A DNA stretch of 64,000 nucleotides. Origin: Nostoc cf. commune SO-36. GTDB taxonomy: Bacteria; Cyanobacteriota; Cyanobacteriia; Cyanobacteriales; Nostocaceae. Below are positions 8,323 through 18,652 of this stretch, in pieces; the first letter of the stretch is position 1; every line of letters begins with the position of its first letter. The notes under the pieces were generated by a model. It was not told the DNA's origin, did no database searches, and saw nothing but the letters and a program-made list of their open reading frames with translations. The DNA lies in assembly GCF_023734775.1 (NCBI RefSeq), contig NZ_AP025732.1:4098501-4162500 (forward strand), written 5' to 3'. The translations under genes were made by a program, and so were the position numbers.

Positions 8323-10233
8323 TTAACTCACGACTCTCATTGCCTGAGTTGGTATCCATACAGTAAAAATTGAACCAATACTTACAGTTGATTCTACTTC
8401 TATTCGACCTCGATGAAGCTCTACAAGTTGTTTAGTTAAAGCTAGTCCAAGTCCAGTGCCTTCGTAGCGGCGGCGATAGGGTGTATCGAGTTGCTGAAAT
8501 TTCTCAAACAGTAATGGTAATTGTTCTTCAGGAATGCCAATCCCGGTATCTTCTACTTGAAAAATAGCGGTGTCATCTTCCACCCAAAGACGTAAAGTAA
8601 CGCTGCCACTTTCAGGGGTGAATTTAATTGCATTAGTTAAGAGATTCCAAAGAATTTGTTCTACTCGTTCGGCATCGGCGGTAAAACGATCGCGCCTAGG
8701 ATCGATTTGCAAATCAAATATCAGATTAATTTGTTCGCTTGTTGCTTTTTTTCGCAGTGACTCCATAGCACTTTCGGCAACATTCACCAAAGAAAATTCT
8801 GAAATAGTTAAAGCTGTTTTACCAGCCTCGATTTGCGATAAATCGAGGATGTCATTAATCATTCCTAATAAATGCTCTCCACTGTCGTGGATTGTTTGCA
8901 GATAACCCCGTTGTCGTTGGCTCAATTCACCCAAAGGCCAACGTAATAACGTCGAAGACATCCCAATCACATAAGTTAAAGGCGTGAGCAATTCATGACT
9001 CATAGTAGCAAGAAACTCACTTCTGATTCGGCTAGCAGCTTCTGCGGCGAGGAGAGCATCACGCAGAGCCGTTGTGCGTTCAATAACTCGTTGTTCGAGA
9101 GTTTGTTTTTCTTGGGTGAGGGTTTGCATTAACTCAGCTTGGTGAATAGCGATCGCTAATTGTTCTGCGATCGCCATCAGCAAGTTTTTTTCGCTATCAT
9201 TCCACTGGTGGGGTTCATCGCACTGATGAGCAATCAACAATCCCCACAGTTTGTCCTCAAACATAATCGGTGCAGCGAACTTAGCTCTAACTTGGCATTC
9301 CCTTAAAAAATTTAACAAACACTCCTCTAAAGCATAAGTTTTTTCGACATCATCCACAGCTAAAGTAAAACCTTGGCGATACTTCTCCCAACACTGAGAG
9401 GTTTCGATAAAACAATTTTTTTCTGTGTAATTCAACACCGATGTAATAGCATCTGTAGCAAGAGCTTCGTAGACAATATAACCTCCATACTGTTGGTAAT
9501 CCCTTGCTAGAGGTTGATTATTGACTGATACCAAAGGTGATTGTTTCCTGTTATTCTCCTTGACTTGGGAACCTTCAAATTTATAGATTACTAATCTGTC
9601 TAATTCCAGAAACTCACGCACTTGTGTAATGGCTGTTGCCATAATCACTGGCAAATCAAGGCTTTTGCGGATCTGTGTTGTTACCTGATTTAACAATTGC
9701 TCTTGGGAAATTTGTTTTTTTAAAGCATCTTCTACTGGCTGACAGATATAAACTGCCGGCGCAATTGGGCTTGGAGGTGCTATTATTTCTTGGTTTGGCT
9801 GAGTTAGGAGATATTCTAATAACAACAGTGTGAATTGACTTTGGAGCGTAGCATCATTAGGTCTAATAATTTGCTGATAGCGTTCGAGATTTTGGTGAGT
9901 ATAAGAATCGCACTCAAACAAGTCTCTCAATTCGTAGATAAATTTTGCGATCGCCTCTAAATTAAATGTTAACTGAGCATTGAGCGCCCAGTAAATTCCC
10001 TGCTCCCCCTCAAAGTTTCCTACTAGAAGCGCACTAAACTGCTCAGAAACCACCAACGTAAACCTTTGCCTTTGCCATTCTACAGGTATGCAAATCCGCA
10101 TCAACACAGCTTCTGTCAGTATCAGAGTGGCACTTCCCAGCGTTTGAGCCATCCGTTCCAACAATTCCCCAAGCTGATTAAATACAACAATAGGCAAGGT
10201 TCGAGAAAAGCTCAAATCAGGAGAACTAAGCAT
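8323..10233 (-). CDS. DICT-GAF hybrid-type sensor histidine kinase
   Basis: A protein of about 636 residues; the ATG at 10233 is chosen over an upstream TTG. The first ~180 residues resemble the cyanobacterial DICT sensory domain. A GAF domain follows at roughly 190-375, then a coiled coil, a HisKA domain with the phospho-acceptor in EFLATMSHELLTPL, and a HATPase with N-box NLLTNAIKF, G1 DTGIGI, and G2 GTGLGLALTKQL. There are no transmembrane segments, so it is cytosolic. No response regulator lies next to it. The GAF has the cyanobacteriochrome-like tail LWGLLIAHQC and a Cys at the usual bilin-attachment position, discussed in the findings. Confidence 0.88.
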   Translation of the reverse strand: MLSSPDLSFSRTLPIVVFNQLGELLERMAQTLGSATLILTEAVLMRICIPVEWQRQRFTLVVSEQFSALLVGNFEGEQGIYWALNAQLTFNLEAIAKFIYELRDLFECDSYTHQNLERYQQIIRPNDATLQSQFTLLLLEYLLTQPNQEIIAPPSPIAPAVYICQPVEDALKKQISQEQLLNQVTTQIRKSLDLPVIMATAITQVREFLELDRLVIYKFEGSQVKENNRKQSPLVSVNNQPLARDYQQYGGYIVYEALATDAITSVLNYTEKNCFIETSQCWEKYRQGFTLAVDDVEKTYALEECLLNFLRECQVRAKFAAPIMFEDKLWGLLIAHQCDEPHQWNDSEKNLLMAIAEQLAIAIHQAELMQTLTQEKQTLEQRVIERTTALRDALLAAEAASRIRSEFLATMSHELLTPLTYVIGMSSTLLRWPLGELSQRQRGYLQTIHDSGEHLLGMINDILDLSQIEAGKTALTISEFSLVNVAESAMESLRKKATSEQINLIFDLQIDPRRDRFTADAERVEQILWNLLTNAIKFTPESGSVTLRLWVEDDTAIFQVEDTGIGIPEEQLPLLFEKFQQLDTPYRRRYEGTGLGLALTKQLVELHRGRIEVESTVSIGSIFTVWIPTQAMRVVS

Positions 10234-10870
10234 TTTCAATCGTTTTGGTAAGAGGGGGCTAAATGCAGGGAAAAAAGTTTGTTTTGATTATGTACTAACC
10301 AACAATTTAAAACGGTAACACAGGATTATGCATCGTATAAGTAGCACACCGGGTGGATTGAATCAGTCAGAGGGATTAATTTTTTTAGAACAAACTCCCG
10401 CGCCTTTTGTATTGATTACAGCTGCTGATACTGACATTCAAACCTTGGCAGCTGCGGTAACAAAATTACCCGCAAGCTTTCCGGCATTAAGAGTCGCCAA
10501 CCTATTACAATTGCAGCAACAATTAAGCATAGATACTTATGGAGAGCAAGTTTTGGAACTTGCCCAAGTAATTATTTTGCGCCTATTAGGAGGACGTTCT
10601 TACTGGGGTTATGGATTAGAAGTAGTGCAAGAAATTGTCCAACGAAATGGTAGAACCCTCATTGTAATGCCAGGGGATGATGCTTTTGATCCCGATTTAA
10701 TCTCTCAGTCTACCGTGCCCTTGGGTATTGTTAACCAGATATGGCAGTATTTTAGCGAAGGCGGTGTAGAAAATTTCGTTAATGCTCTGCAATTTATCTC
10801 CGACAATTGCTTATCAACTGCATATAATCCTGCGCCACCTCAGCCGATTCCGCGTGTGGGATTGTATGAA

Positions 10871-10945
10871 TGGGGAGTGGGGAGTGGGGAGTGGGGAGTG
10901 GGAGTAGGGGGAGCATGGGGAGCAGGGGAGCAGGGGGGCAGGGGA
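10871..10945 (+). repeat. GGGGAGT / GGGGAGCA tandem repeats inside cobN
   Basis: About 75 bp of GGGGAGT heptamers followed by GGGGAGCA octamers, read in frame as a Gly/Val/Trp-rich insertion in cobN. These are the short tandemly repeated sequences typical of Nostocales. Confidence 0.85.
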
Positions 10946-10957
10946 GAATTAGAACTT

Positions 10958-11230
10958 CGTTCATCCACCTCAGATACTCGTTCATCCACCTCAGATACTC
11001 GTTCATCCACCTTTGATACTCATTCATCCACCTTTGATACTCATTCATCCACCTTTGATACTCATTCATCCACCTTTGATACTCATTCATCCACCTTTGA
11101 TACTCGTTCATCCACCTCAGAACCTCATTCATCCACCTTTGATACTCGTTCATCCACCTCGGAACTCCGTTCATCCACCTTTGAACTGGATGAATCCACC
11201 TCGGAACTCCGTTCATCCACCTCTGAACCT
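10958..11230 (+). repeat. 13 x 21-bp minisatellite inside cobN
   Basis: Thirteen units of exactly 21 bp, consensus TTCATCCACCTTTGATACTC plus one base, encode the 7-residue unit R/H-S-S-T-F/S-D/E-T/P. The period is three heptamers and a whole number of codons, so the host frame is kept. Units vary mainly between TTTGATACT and TCAGATACT or TCGGAACTC. Confidence 0.95.
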
Positions 11231-11239
11231 CAAGGCTTC

Positions 11240-11276
11240 CAATGCCCAATGCCCAATGCCCAATGCCCAATACCCA
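11240..11276 (+). repeat. CCCAATG heptamer array inside cobN
   Basis: Four to five heptamers of CCAATGC/CCCAATA type directly follow the 21-bp array and end the inserted segment before the CobN sequence resumes with KIGILFYRAHYL. Confidence 0.85.
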
Positions 11277-12117
11277 AAATTGGCATCCTTTTCTACCGCG
11301 CTCATTATTTAGCGGGGAATACTAAAGTAATTGATGCTTTATGCGAAGCTTTGGTACAGAAAAATTTGCAACCAGTGCCAGTGTTTGTTTCTTCATTGCG
11401 TGAACCAGATGTGCAAGTTGAGTTGAGTGAATTTTTTCAACCTAAAGAAGGCGAATCAATCGCTGTACTGCTAAATACCACCAGTTTTTCTCTAGCACGA
11501 TTGGAAAGCGAAACACCTCAAACCGAACTATGGGAAAAATTAGATGTGCCTGTGTTGCAGGTAATCCTCAGTGGCGGATCAATTGAGCAGTGGGAGTCAC
11601 AGTTTCAAGGACTTTCTCCCCGCGATATTGGGATGAATGTGGCGCTACCAGAAGTAGATGGGCGGATTATTACTCGTGCTGTGTCTTTTAAAGCAGTACA
11701 AACTCGTAATCCCCATTTAGAGACAGATGTAGTAATTTATGAACCAGTGAGCGATCGCATCGAGTTCGTTGCTAAACTAGCAGCAAACTGGGCGCGTCTA
11801 CGTTCCAAACCACCCCAAGAACGGCGAATTGCTCTGATTCTGGCAAACTACCCTAACCGCAATGGCCGCCTCGCCAATGGTGTGGGACTCGACACCCCAG
11901 CGAGTTGTGTAGAAATCCTGCAAGCTTTACATCAAGCTGGGTATGAAGTAGAAAATCCACCTGCTCAAGGAGATGAGTTGATTCAACGGCTGACAGATGG
12001 CGTAACCAACGATCCAGAAGGTAGAGAATCGCTTCCGGTATACCAAAGTGTTTGTTGGGAAGAATATCAAGAATATTTCGCTTCATTACCGCCAGCAGTT
12101 CAGCAAGGTATTGGTGA

Positions 12118-12202
12118 AAGGTGGGGAATAGGGCATGGGGCATTGGGCATGGGGCATGGGAATAACCAATCTCCAATGCCCAATGCCCAATGCCCAATCC
12201 CC
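12118..12202 (+). repeat. Inverted heptamer-repeat insertion inside cobN
   Basis: GGGCATGGGGCATTGGGCATG on the left and CCAATGCCCAATGCCCAATC on the right form a long imperfect hairpin inserted in frame. The protein reads a Gly/His/Met-rich then Pro/Asn-rich loop between QQGI.ER and PGIQLGNVFVG. Confidence 0.85.
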
Positions 12203-13075
12203 GTTCCCGGAATCCAACTCGGCAACGTCTTTGTGGGAATTCAGCCAGCAAGAGGTTATGATAATGACCCAAGTTTGAATTATCATGCACCGGATTTAGA
12301 ACCAACTCATGATTATTTAGCTTTCTACTATTGGGTTAGAGAAACTTTTGGTGCTGATGCTGTAGTTCATGTAGGGAAACACGGAAATCTAGAATGGCTA
12401 CCGGGTAAAAGTGTGGCTTTATCGAGTAATTGTTATCCAGAAGTAGCCTTCGGCGCACTTCCCCACCTGTACCCGTTTATTGTCAACGATCCTGGTGAAG
12501 GTTCCCAAGCCAAACGTCGCGCTCAAGCGGTGATTATAGATCACTTAACGCCGCCGATGACTCGTGCGGAACTCTACGGTTCTTTGCAACAGTTAGAGAA
12601 TTTAATTGATGAGTATTATGAAGCCGACAGTTTAGATCCTTCGCGTTTGCCAGTGATTCGTGATCGCATCCACGAACTGGTAATCAAAGAAAATCTCCAT
12701 CTAGATTTAGGAATCCAAAATGAAACAGAAATCTTTAAGTCTGAATCCTTAATTTTGAATTCCATCGGTGGTTATCTTTGTGAATTGAAAGAAGCCCAAA
12801 TCCGCGACGGGTTACATATTTTTGGGCAATGCCCCCAAGGAAGGCAGCTACGAGATTTAATAGTAGCGATCGCTCGCATCCCCAATCGCCATTCTCCAGG
12901 TATTACCCGTGCGATCGCTCAAGATTGGGGACTAGATTTCGATCCCCTCACAGCCGATTTGTCAATGAGTAGTGGTGAATACTCAATAGTCAATGGCACA
13001 GAATGCCGTACCCTCGGTGATATTGTCGAAGTCTTAGAAGAACACGCCGCCCTCCTAGTCGAACAACTAATAAAT

Positions 13076-13131
13076 CAGGATTCAGAATTCAGAATTCAGA
13101 AGTCAGAATTTAGAAGTCAGAATTCTTGTAC
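13076..13131 (+). repeat. TTCAGAA heptamer insertion inside cobN
   Basis: Six or so heptamers related to TTCAGAA/GTCAGAA/TTTAGAA inserted in frame, encoding a short S-E-F-R-x-Q repeat. Confidence 0.85.
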
Positions 13132-13923
13132 AGATGCGATGAATCGTGTTTCTACCTGGATATGCGATCGCCTCCTTCCCGCCTTACAAAAAACCGATCA
13201 AGAAATCACCCACTTATTACACGGACTCGATGGCGGTTACGTCCCCAGCGCTCCATCTGGCGCACCCACACGTGGTCGCCCAGAAGTTCTACCAACAGGG
13301 AAAAACTTTTATTCTGTTGATATTCGCGCCATTCCCACAGAGACAGCTTGGGATATCGGCAGAAAAGCTGCTGAAACCCTGGTTGAATATTACACTCAAG
13401 AAAATGGCGAGTATCCCAAAACACTAGGTTTATCATTGTGGGGAACAGCCACGATGAGAACAGGCGGTGATGATATAGCCGAAGCCTTGGCTTTACTTGG
13501 AGTGCAACCTGTATGGGATGGTGCAGCGCGGCGAGTAGTGGATTTTGAAATTTTGCCCTTGGCGATTTTGGGGCGTCCCCGTGTAGATGTCACCTTGCGA
13601 ATTTCGGGATTCTTCCGCGATGCTTTTCCCAACTTAATTGACTTATTCGATCAAGCAGTATCAGCAGTAGCAGATTTAGATGAACCGCCAGAACAAAATC
13701 CCCTAGCGGATACAGTTCGCCAAGAGACTGAATTGTGGACAAGCCAAGGATTAAGTGTAGAAGAAGCCGTGGTGCGATCGCGCTATCGCATCTTTGGTTC
13801 TCGCCCAGGTGCTTACGGCGCAGGACTCCAAGGTTTAATCGAATCACAAAACTGGACAGATGACGAAGATTTAGCCCGCGCCTACATCAACTGGAGTTCT
13901 TACGCCTATTCTTCGGTGAAACT

Positions 13924-14035
13924 TGGCAGGGGAGCAGGGGAGCAGGGGAGCAGGGGAGCAGGGGAGCAGAGGGGGAGAAATTCTTTCTAATTCCCAATGC
14001 CCAATGCCCAATGCCCCATGCCCAATCCCCAATAC
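13924..14035 (+). repeat. GCAGGGGA octamer plus CCCAATG heptamer insertion that breaks cobN
   Basis: GCAGGGGA octamers (five or more) followed by CCCAATGCCCAATGCCCAAT. This insertion is not a multiple of three relative to the downstream CobN frame, so it produces the premature stop at 13990. Confidence 0.85.
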
Positions 14036-14621
14036 CGAAGCCTTCAAGCAACGCTTGGCGCAAATGCAAGTTGTGCTGCACAATCAAGATAATCGTGAAC
14101 ACGATCTCCTAGATTCTGATGATTATTACCAATTTCAGGGTGGCTTAACTGCGGCGGTGCGTTCTCTACAGGGAAAAAATCCCCAAACTTATTTTGGTGA
14201 TAATTCTATACCCGCTAAACCACGTGTTCGTCAACTGAAAGAAGAAATTGCACGAGTGTATCGTTCTCGCGTAGTTTAATCCCAAGTGGATTGCAGGAGT
14301 CATGCGCCACGGATACAAAGGAGCCTTTGAAATGGCGGCGACGGTAGATTTTTTATTCGCCTACGATGCTACAGCTAAATGTGTTGAAGATTATATGTAT
14401 CAAGGCATAGTAGACGCTTACTTACTCGATCCAGTTGTTGTAGAATTTATTCAGCAAAAGAACCCTTACGCACTGCGTGATATTGCTGAAAAATTATTAG
14501 AAGCACATAAGCGCAATTTGTGGGAGGATGTAAATATAGGAAGCATTAGAAGCTTTGTGGAACCTAGTACTTCAAGCTGAAGCAGTTATCGAAGAAAAAT
14601 CAATGGGTGTAGGAAACAAAT

Positions 14622-15750
14622 ATGGAAAATCTTGCGTATTTGCACCTAGCTTTCACCTACGAAGACAGCACACCCAGTGAATTGGTCTCCCTCAGTTCTT
14701 TGTTTAACAAAGCAGCTGCACCAGACTGGAAAAGGCTTTCTGGTAGGGCTTGGAAGTATATGTTGCCCCTTGCTCTGTCTTTATCTATTCTTGGCGCCGT
14801 CAGTAGCGTCATGGCACTAGAAAAAGGCGATCAAGGCCCTTCCGTCAGAAATCTACAACAAAAGTTGAGAACAGCAGGTTTTTACCAATCCTCTGTTACC
14901 CAAGTATATGACGCATCCACACAAGAGGCTGTGCGGCGCTTCCAAAAAGCTGCTGGTTTACCCGTGGATGGCATTGTTGGAGCTAACACCCTGCAAAAAT
15001 TAGAAAATTGGCAAGCGAAAAAGCCCACAACTACGGCTACACAAGCTAGAAGAACTACTGCTGTAAGCGCGCAAGCCAAAAAGCCCAGCACTACTAGTTC
15101 AGCAAATAACCAGCGTCGCAATTCCAACTATATTGCTAAGGGGGATGAAGGTGAAAATGTGAGAGCTTTGCAAGAAAGGTTAAGAATTGCAGGCTTTTAT
15201 TACGGAAACGCCACAGGAATATTTGGCCCAATTACCGAAGAAGCTGTCAAGCGGTTCCAAGATTCTTACAAATTAAGCGTTGATGGAGTTGTTGGCCCAG
15301 CAACATTGAGTAAATTGCCGGGAGTAGGCATCGGTGATGGAGAAGAAGCTCCCAAAAAGGTAGTCAATCGAGATAAACTTCGTGTAGGCGATCGCGGTGA
15401 GCCAGTTAGAGTTGTTCAAGAACAATTGATCCAGGCAGGATATTTAGAGGGAGAGCCAAATGGCTACTATGGCCCCTATACTGCCGATGCTGTAAAGAGG
15501 TTTCAGGCAGCTAATTTCTTAGCGGCAAGTGGTGTTGCTGGCCCAACTACGCGAGCTAAGTTATATAGCTCAGTTATACTGCTAGCAAAAGCGAATTTAA
15601 TACCCTAGAAATCCAAACGCGATTAAGGGAGCGGGGTTTTTATAAAGGCAAGCTGAACGGTGTGATGGCAGATGACACCAAAAAGCGATTAAACAAGCCC
15701 AAGAATTCTACGGCATCAGTCTCAAGGATCTTAAGAGCGGACGCTTTTAA
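14622..15750 (+). pseudogene. Peptidoglycan-binding (PG_binding_1) cell-wall protein, frameshifted (alr1690-like)
   Basis: The N-terminus has an unusual leader followed by a hydrophobic segment (MLPLALSLSILGAVSSVMA, residues about 47-65). Three PG_binding_1 repeats follow (for example GDQGPSVRNLQQKLRTAGFY, GDEGENVRALQERLRIAGFY and GDRGEPVRVVQEQLIQAGYL). A fourth repeat, NTLEIQTRLRERGFYKGKLN, continues only after one-base losses near 15571 and 15682; the natural end is about 15750. Position and domain content match alr1690 of Anabaena, a wall-binding protein whose read-through transcript runs antisense across furA. Here it is convergent with furA, 130 bp away. The first three repeats could still make a truncated protein ending at 15608. 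Confidence 0.82.
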
Positions 15751-15818
15751 CATCCGCTTTGGCGTTGTTAGTATCAGTCCCCAACTGGTTGCTTGCCTCC
15801 AGTAACAACAAATTACGA

Positions 15819-15868
15819 ACTGCTCAAAATTCCATTTATTTGGTTAATTTGAGTAGTTTTGTTTTTTA
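15819..15868. terminator. Hairpin with T-run between the wall protein gene and furA
   Basis: ACTGCTCAAAATT pairs with AATTTGAGTAGT and is followed by TTTTGTTTTTTAT on the plus strand. It could terminate the plus-strand gene. Leakage through it would give an antisense transcript over furA. Confidence 0.6.
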
Positions 15869-15880
15869 TCTACCCAAGTG

Positions 15881-16336
15881 CTAAAGCGGCATCAGCGCCC
15901 GTTGGCACTTGGGACACACTGCATGAATGGTCATTTGACAGTCAAGCAGGTGAAAACCTTCTTTTTGAGCGGTTTTTGACCCAATTTTTAAAATTGAGTC
16001 GTTTTTAAACTCAATGGTTGAGTTGCATCTAACACAAATTAAGTGATGGTGGTGATGGGGATAAGGCTGGTTGATTTCATAATGCTTATGTCCCTCGCCC
16101 AGTTCTAGTTCCCGTAAAATTCCCATCCTTGCCATCAACTTTAAAGTCCGATAAATAGTTGACAGACTGATCCCTTCACCATCAGTTTCGAGCCGATGAT
16201 AAAGATCCTCCGCACTCAGATGTTCACCTTGCGGAAGTTCTTGAAAAATGTGTAAAATTGTTTCGCGCTGGGGAGTCAATCGCCAGCCTCGTTCGTTCAG
16301 TTCTGCCTTGAGTGAAGTAGTTGTGTAGACAGTCAT
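15881..16336 (-). CDS. furA: Ferric uptake regulator FurA
   Basis: A 151-residue Fur-family repressor. The ATG at 16336 gives MTVYTTTSLKAELN, the usual FurA start; an upstream TTG in frame is ignored. The winged-helix part contains RGWRLTPQRETILHIF and ISLSTIYRTLKLMARMGIL. The metal-binding region has the run HHHHH near residues 95-100, CVRC, and the C-terminal pair in DCQMTIHAVCPKCQ. FurA uses Fe2+ (and heme) to repress iron-uptake and oxidative-stress genes in Anabaena and represses itself. The order wall protein (convergent) - furA - sigC is the Anabaena PCC 7120 order as I recall it. The gene is intact, as expected for an essential regulator. Confidence 0.9.
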   Translation of the reverse strand: MTVYTTTSLKAELNERGWRLTPQRETILHIFQELPQGEHLSAEDLYHRLETDGEGISLSTIYRTLKLMARMGILRELELGEGHKHYEINQPYPHHHHHLICVRCNSTIEFKNDSILKIGSKTAQKEGFHLLDCQMTIHAVCPKCQRALMPL

Positions 16337-16344
16337 ACTAATAG

Positions 16345-16371
16345 TTCTCAACAAAGCTTGTTAGTTGAGAA
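16345..16371. promoter_or_regulatory. Palindromic operator upstream of furA
   Basis: TTCTCAAC and GTTGAGAA form a perfect 8-bp inverted repeat spaced by 11 bases, 9 bp upstream of the furA ATG. A related TTGAGAATTCTTA lies about 40 bp further out. Both resemble AT-rich iron boxes and fit FurA autoregulation. The assignment rests on position and symmetry only. Confidence 0.55.
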
Positions 16372-16715
16372 TATAGCAAATCTTGGGAGCAATTTGCAAC
16401 AATCATTGCCTATTGAGAATTCTTACTAAATATTTAAGAACAATTCATAAAATCTCGATCAAAATTCAAGCAATAAGCTGTAGTGCATTTAATTTGCATA
16501 CAGCTAATAGTTAGGATACTTGTAACGATTGCATCCCTTGACTTTGAATTTTGCCTAAGTTAATTTTAAATTGCTAAGTTGATCCCCACCTTCAAGATAT
16601 CTGAGCAAAAGTATGGGGAAAAGCTTTGCATAATTAAATGCAAATAATTTGCTACAAGCCTCCAAAAGGCTTTTAATCTGGGATTAAATCAGCCTTTTGT
16701 CCATAGTCATTTGTC

Positions 16716-16755
16716 AAGTATAGGTTTCTAATGACAAATGACTAATGACAAATGA
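16716..16755. repeat. Tandem AATGACAAATGACT repeat downstream of sigC
   Basis: About two and a half units of a 14-bp repeat (twice seven bases), with an inverted partner GTCATTTGTCA just before it. It sits directly behind the sigC stop codon and may form a hairpin. The remaining gap to furA (16372-16715) shows no gene. Confidence 0.65.
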
Positions 16756-18005
16756 CTAACTTAAAGACTCCAAATAGTCGCGGATGAGGTTGCGGCGCTT
16801 GGGTTGACGTAGCTTTTGCAAAGCCTTGGATTCTATTTGTCTGACTCGTTCCCGTGATAAATCCAAAGCGCGGCCAATTTCTGCTAAAGAATAAGGATGA
16901 CCATCTGCTAACCAAAGCGCATCAAAATTACATCGCGCTCCCGGCTCGTCAAATCTGACAGAAGATGATGCAAATCTCTTTGTAAAGATTCTCGCATTAA
17001 CATCTCTTCTGGAGTTATGCTGTCAGTTTCAAGTAATTCGCCTAACTCAGTGTCTTTATCCTTACCTACCTTGGTTTCCAAAGAAACGGAGCGAGGAACC
17101 CGCAACAAAACTTCTCGTACTTGAGTCGGTGTCATCTCTAACTCAGTTGCTAAATCTTCTAGAGTTGGAGTGCGACCTTTTTCTTGAGCAATTTTGCGTT
17201 GAGCCTTTTTAATTTTGTTTAACTTTTCGGTAATGTGAACCGGAAGGCGAATCGTGCGACTAGAAGTAGCGATCGCCCGTGTAATACCCTGACGAATCCA
17301 CCAGTAAGCATAAGTACTGAAGCGATAACCCTTAGTGGGGTCAAATTTTTCAACAGCCCGCTCCAAACCTAGTGTGCCTTCTTGCACCAAATCCAACAAT
17401 TCCAAACCACGATTTTGATACTTCTTAGCAACAGACACAACTAGGCGAAGATTTGCCTTAATCATGTGTTCTTTTGCTTGGAGTCCTTGGGACTGAACTT
17501 GTTCCAACTCTTCTACCGTCAACTTGGCGATTTCAGCCCAGCGACGTTTACCATTTGCCAAAGTTGGCCTAAGATCGGATAAAACTATATCAGCAGTGGC
17601 AGCCCATCTTTCCAAAGACGGGCGATGTCCTAGTTCCGAGGTTAGGCGTTCTTGAACTTCAACTAACCTTAAATAGGGTGTAATTACTTCATCCCCTTCC
17701 TTGGCGGCCTTAGCAAGTACTATCCGCATCCGCAAGTAACGTTGGACTTTTTGAGCTTCTGAAACCTCTTCATCCCGCCCTAACAAGCGAACCCGACCAA
17801 TTTCCTGAAGATATAGACGTACTAGGTCTGTACTCCGACGGTTAGTGTTAGCAGCAAAGTTAGCATTGTCAGCAGAAGCAATCTCTAGCTCCTGTAGATC
17901 ATCTACCGATAACTCACTGTCATCAACCGTGAGATCCGAGTCCAAAGCCTGGCGGGACTTTTTGGTGTTGTAGGGGGCGTCTGCATAAAAAGATGTTGCT
18001 GGCAT
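16756..18005 (-). pseudogene. sigC: Group 2 sigma factor SigC, frameshifted near the C-terminus
   Basis: A sigma-70 family protein starting MPATSFYADAPYN, as in Anabaena SigC. Region 1.2 is STDLVRLYLQEIGRVRLL, region 2 has YRFSTYAYWWIRQGITRAIA, and region 3 LPVHITEKLNKIKKAQRK. Region 4 begins at LTSRERDVILMRFG, where the frame meets a TAG (16908-16910). A single missing base in GGTTAGCAG restores LADGHPYSLAEIGRALDLSR and the rest of region 4.2 to a natural stop at 16756. Without region 4.2 the -35 contact helix is lost, so the product would be inactive. Group 2 sigmas are dispensable, so decay is plausible, but a sequencing deletion is equally possible. Confidence 0.85.
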
Positions 18006-18652
18006 AAAGATCGTCTCAATGGCTCCAGGTAACAATAGATTTCGGTCAGCTTAGATTACGGTCAGCTATTCAACTGTTGCTATTGTTCCCGTGATTTACG
18101 ATGAACTAACATGGTTGAAGGTTCCATTACAGTTTTTTTTAGAAATTAACTATAAGGGTTTTATTCGATACAGGATTACTGAACTTAATCGGCTGCTAAA
18201 TTTTTGATTCAACCAATAGCGATTAAATCCGCAGCTAGGCTTTCAATATTTCAACTACTTAGTTAATATTTCAACCTAGATGGTTTTTGATAGTAACTTT
18301 TGTAACACAGTATAAACATCCTTCAGTGAATGTCATCTTTATAATTGGCATAGTCACATTTACATGGCTACAAAAGTAATATCCTGACGATTTAGCAATT
18401 TTTTCTCAGGATTATTTACGTATAAGTAGAACTAATAGATATTAGGGAAGTGATTAGTCTTAACTGCAAAATTCTATCTATACGGAGATTGAGTGACGCA
18501 AATAGTGACTGATGCGTCCTCTTCGGTAACATTATTAACCCGTCAATTTCAACTTTTACAGACTACGAGTACAGTGCGGCGAAAATCAAGCTACCATTTT
18601 AAAAATTGCAAAAGCCATGATATACAAAACTTTTCACTTCCGCCTTGCGGTG
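18006..18652. other. AT-rich intergenic region between sigC and gpsA
   Basis: It holds the sigC promoter region (minus strand) and the 3' flank of gpsA. A 60-codon open frame at 18493-18675 shows no family resemblance and starts at TTG, so it is not called. No RNA gene was recognised. Confidence 0.5.

Larger units (their letters stand above)
10328..14605 (+). pseudogene. cobN: cobN-type cobaltochelatase large subunit, repeat-invaded and frameshifted
   Basis: This locus encodes the CobN/ChlH-like subunit that inserts cobalt into the corrin ring during B12 synthesis. Recognisable family blocks include LGNVFVGIQPARGYDNDPSLNYHAPDLEPTHDYLAFYYW (split here for length: LGNVFVGIQPARGYDND, then DLEPTHDYLAFYYW), VHVGKHGNLEWLPGKS, and FRDAFPNLIDLFDQA. 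The first 1220 codons are open but hold four low-complexity insertions. A fifth, at about 13924-14035, throws the frame and creates a stop at 13990. The C-terminal part then continues in other frames to about 14605, with further one-base insertions near 14276 (GTAGTTTAAT) and 14539 (ATATAGGAAG). The chelatase is probably non-functional unless these are sequencing errors; the in-frame insertions alone might be tolerated. Confidence 0.85.

Noticed and set aside
10958..11230. The 21-bp array as a possible CRISPR array
   Set aside because: The units are directly adjacent without unique spacers, vary by point changes, and are translated in frame inside cobN.
10794..11312. Long open frames on both strands across the 21-bp repeat array
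   Set aside because: A repeat whose unit is a multiple of three bases keeps all frames open. The products are pure repeats with no ribosome site, while cobN reads through on the plus strand.
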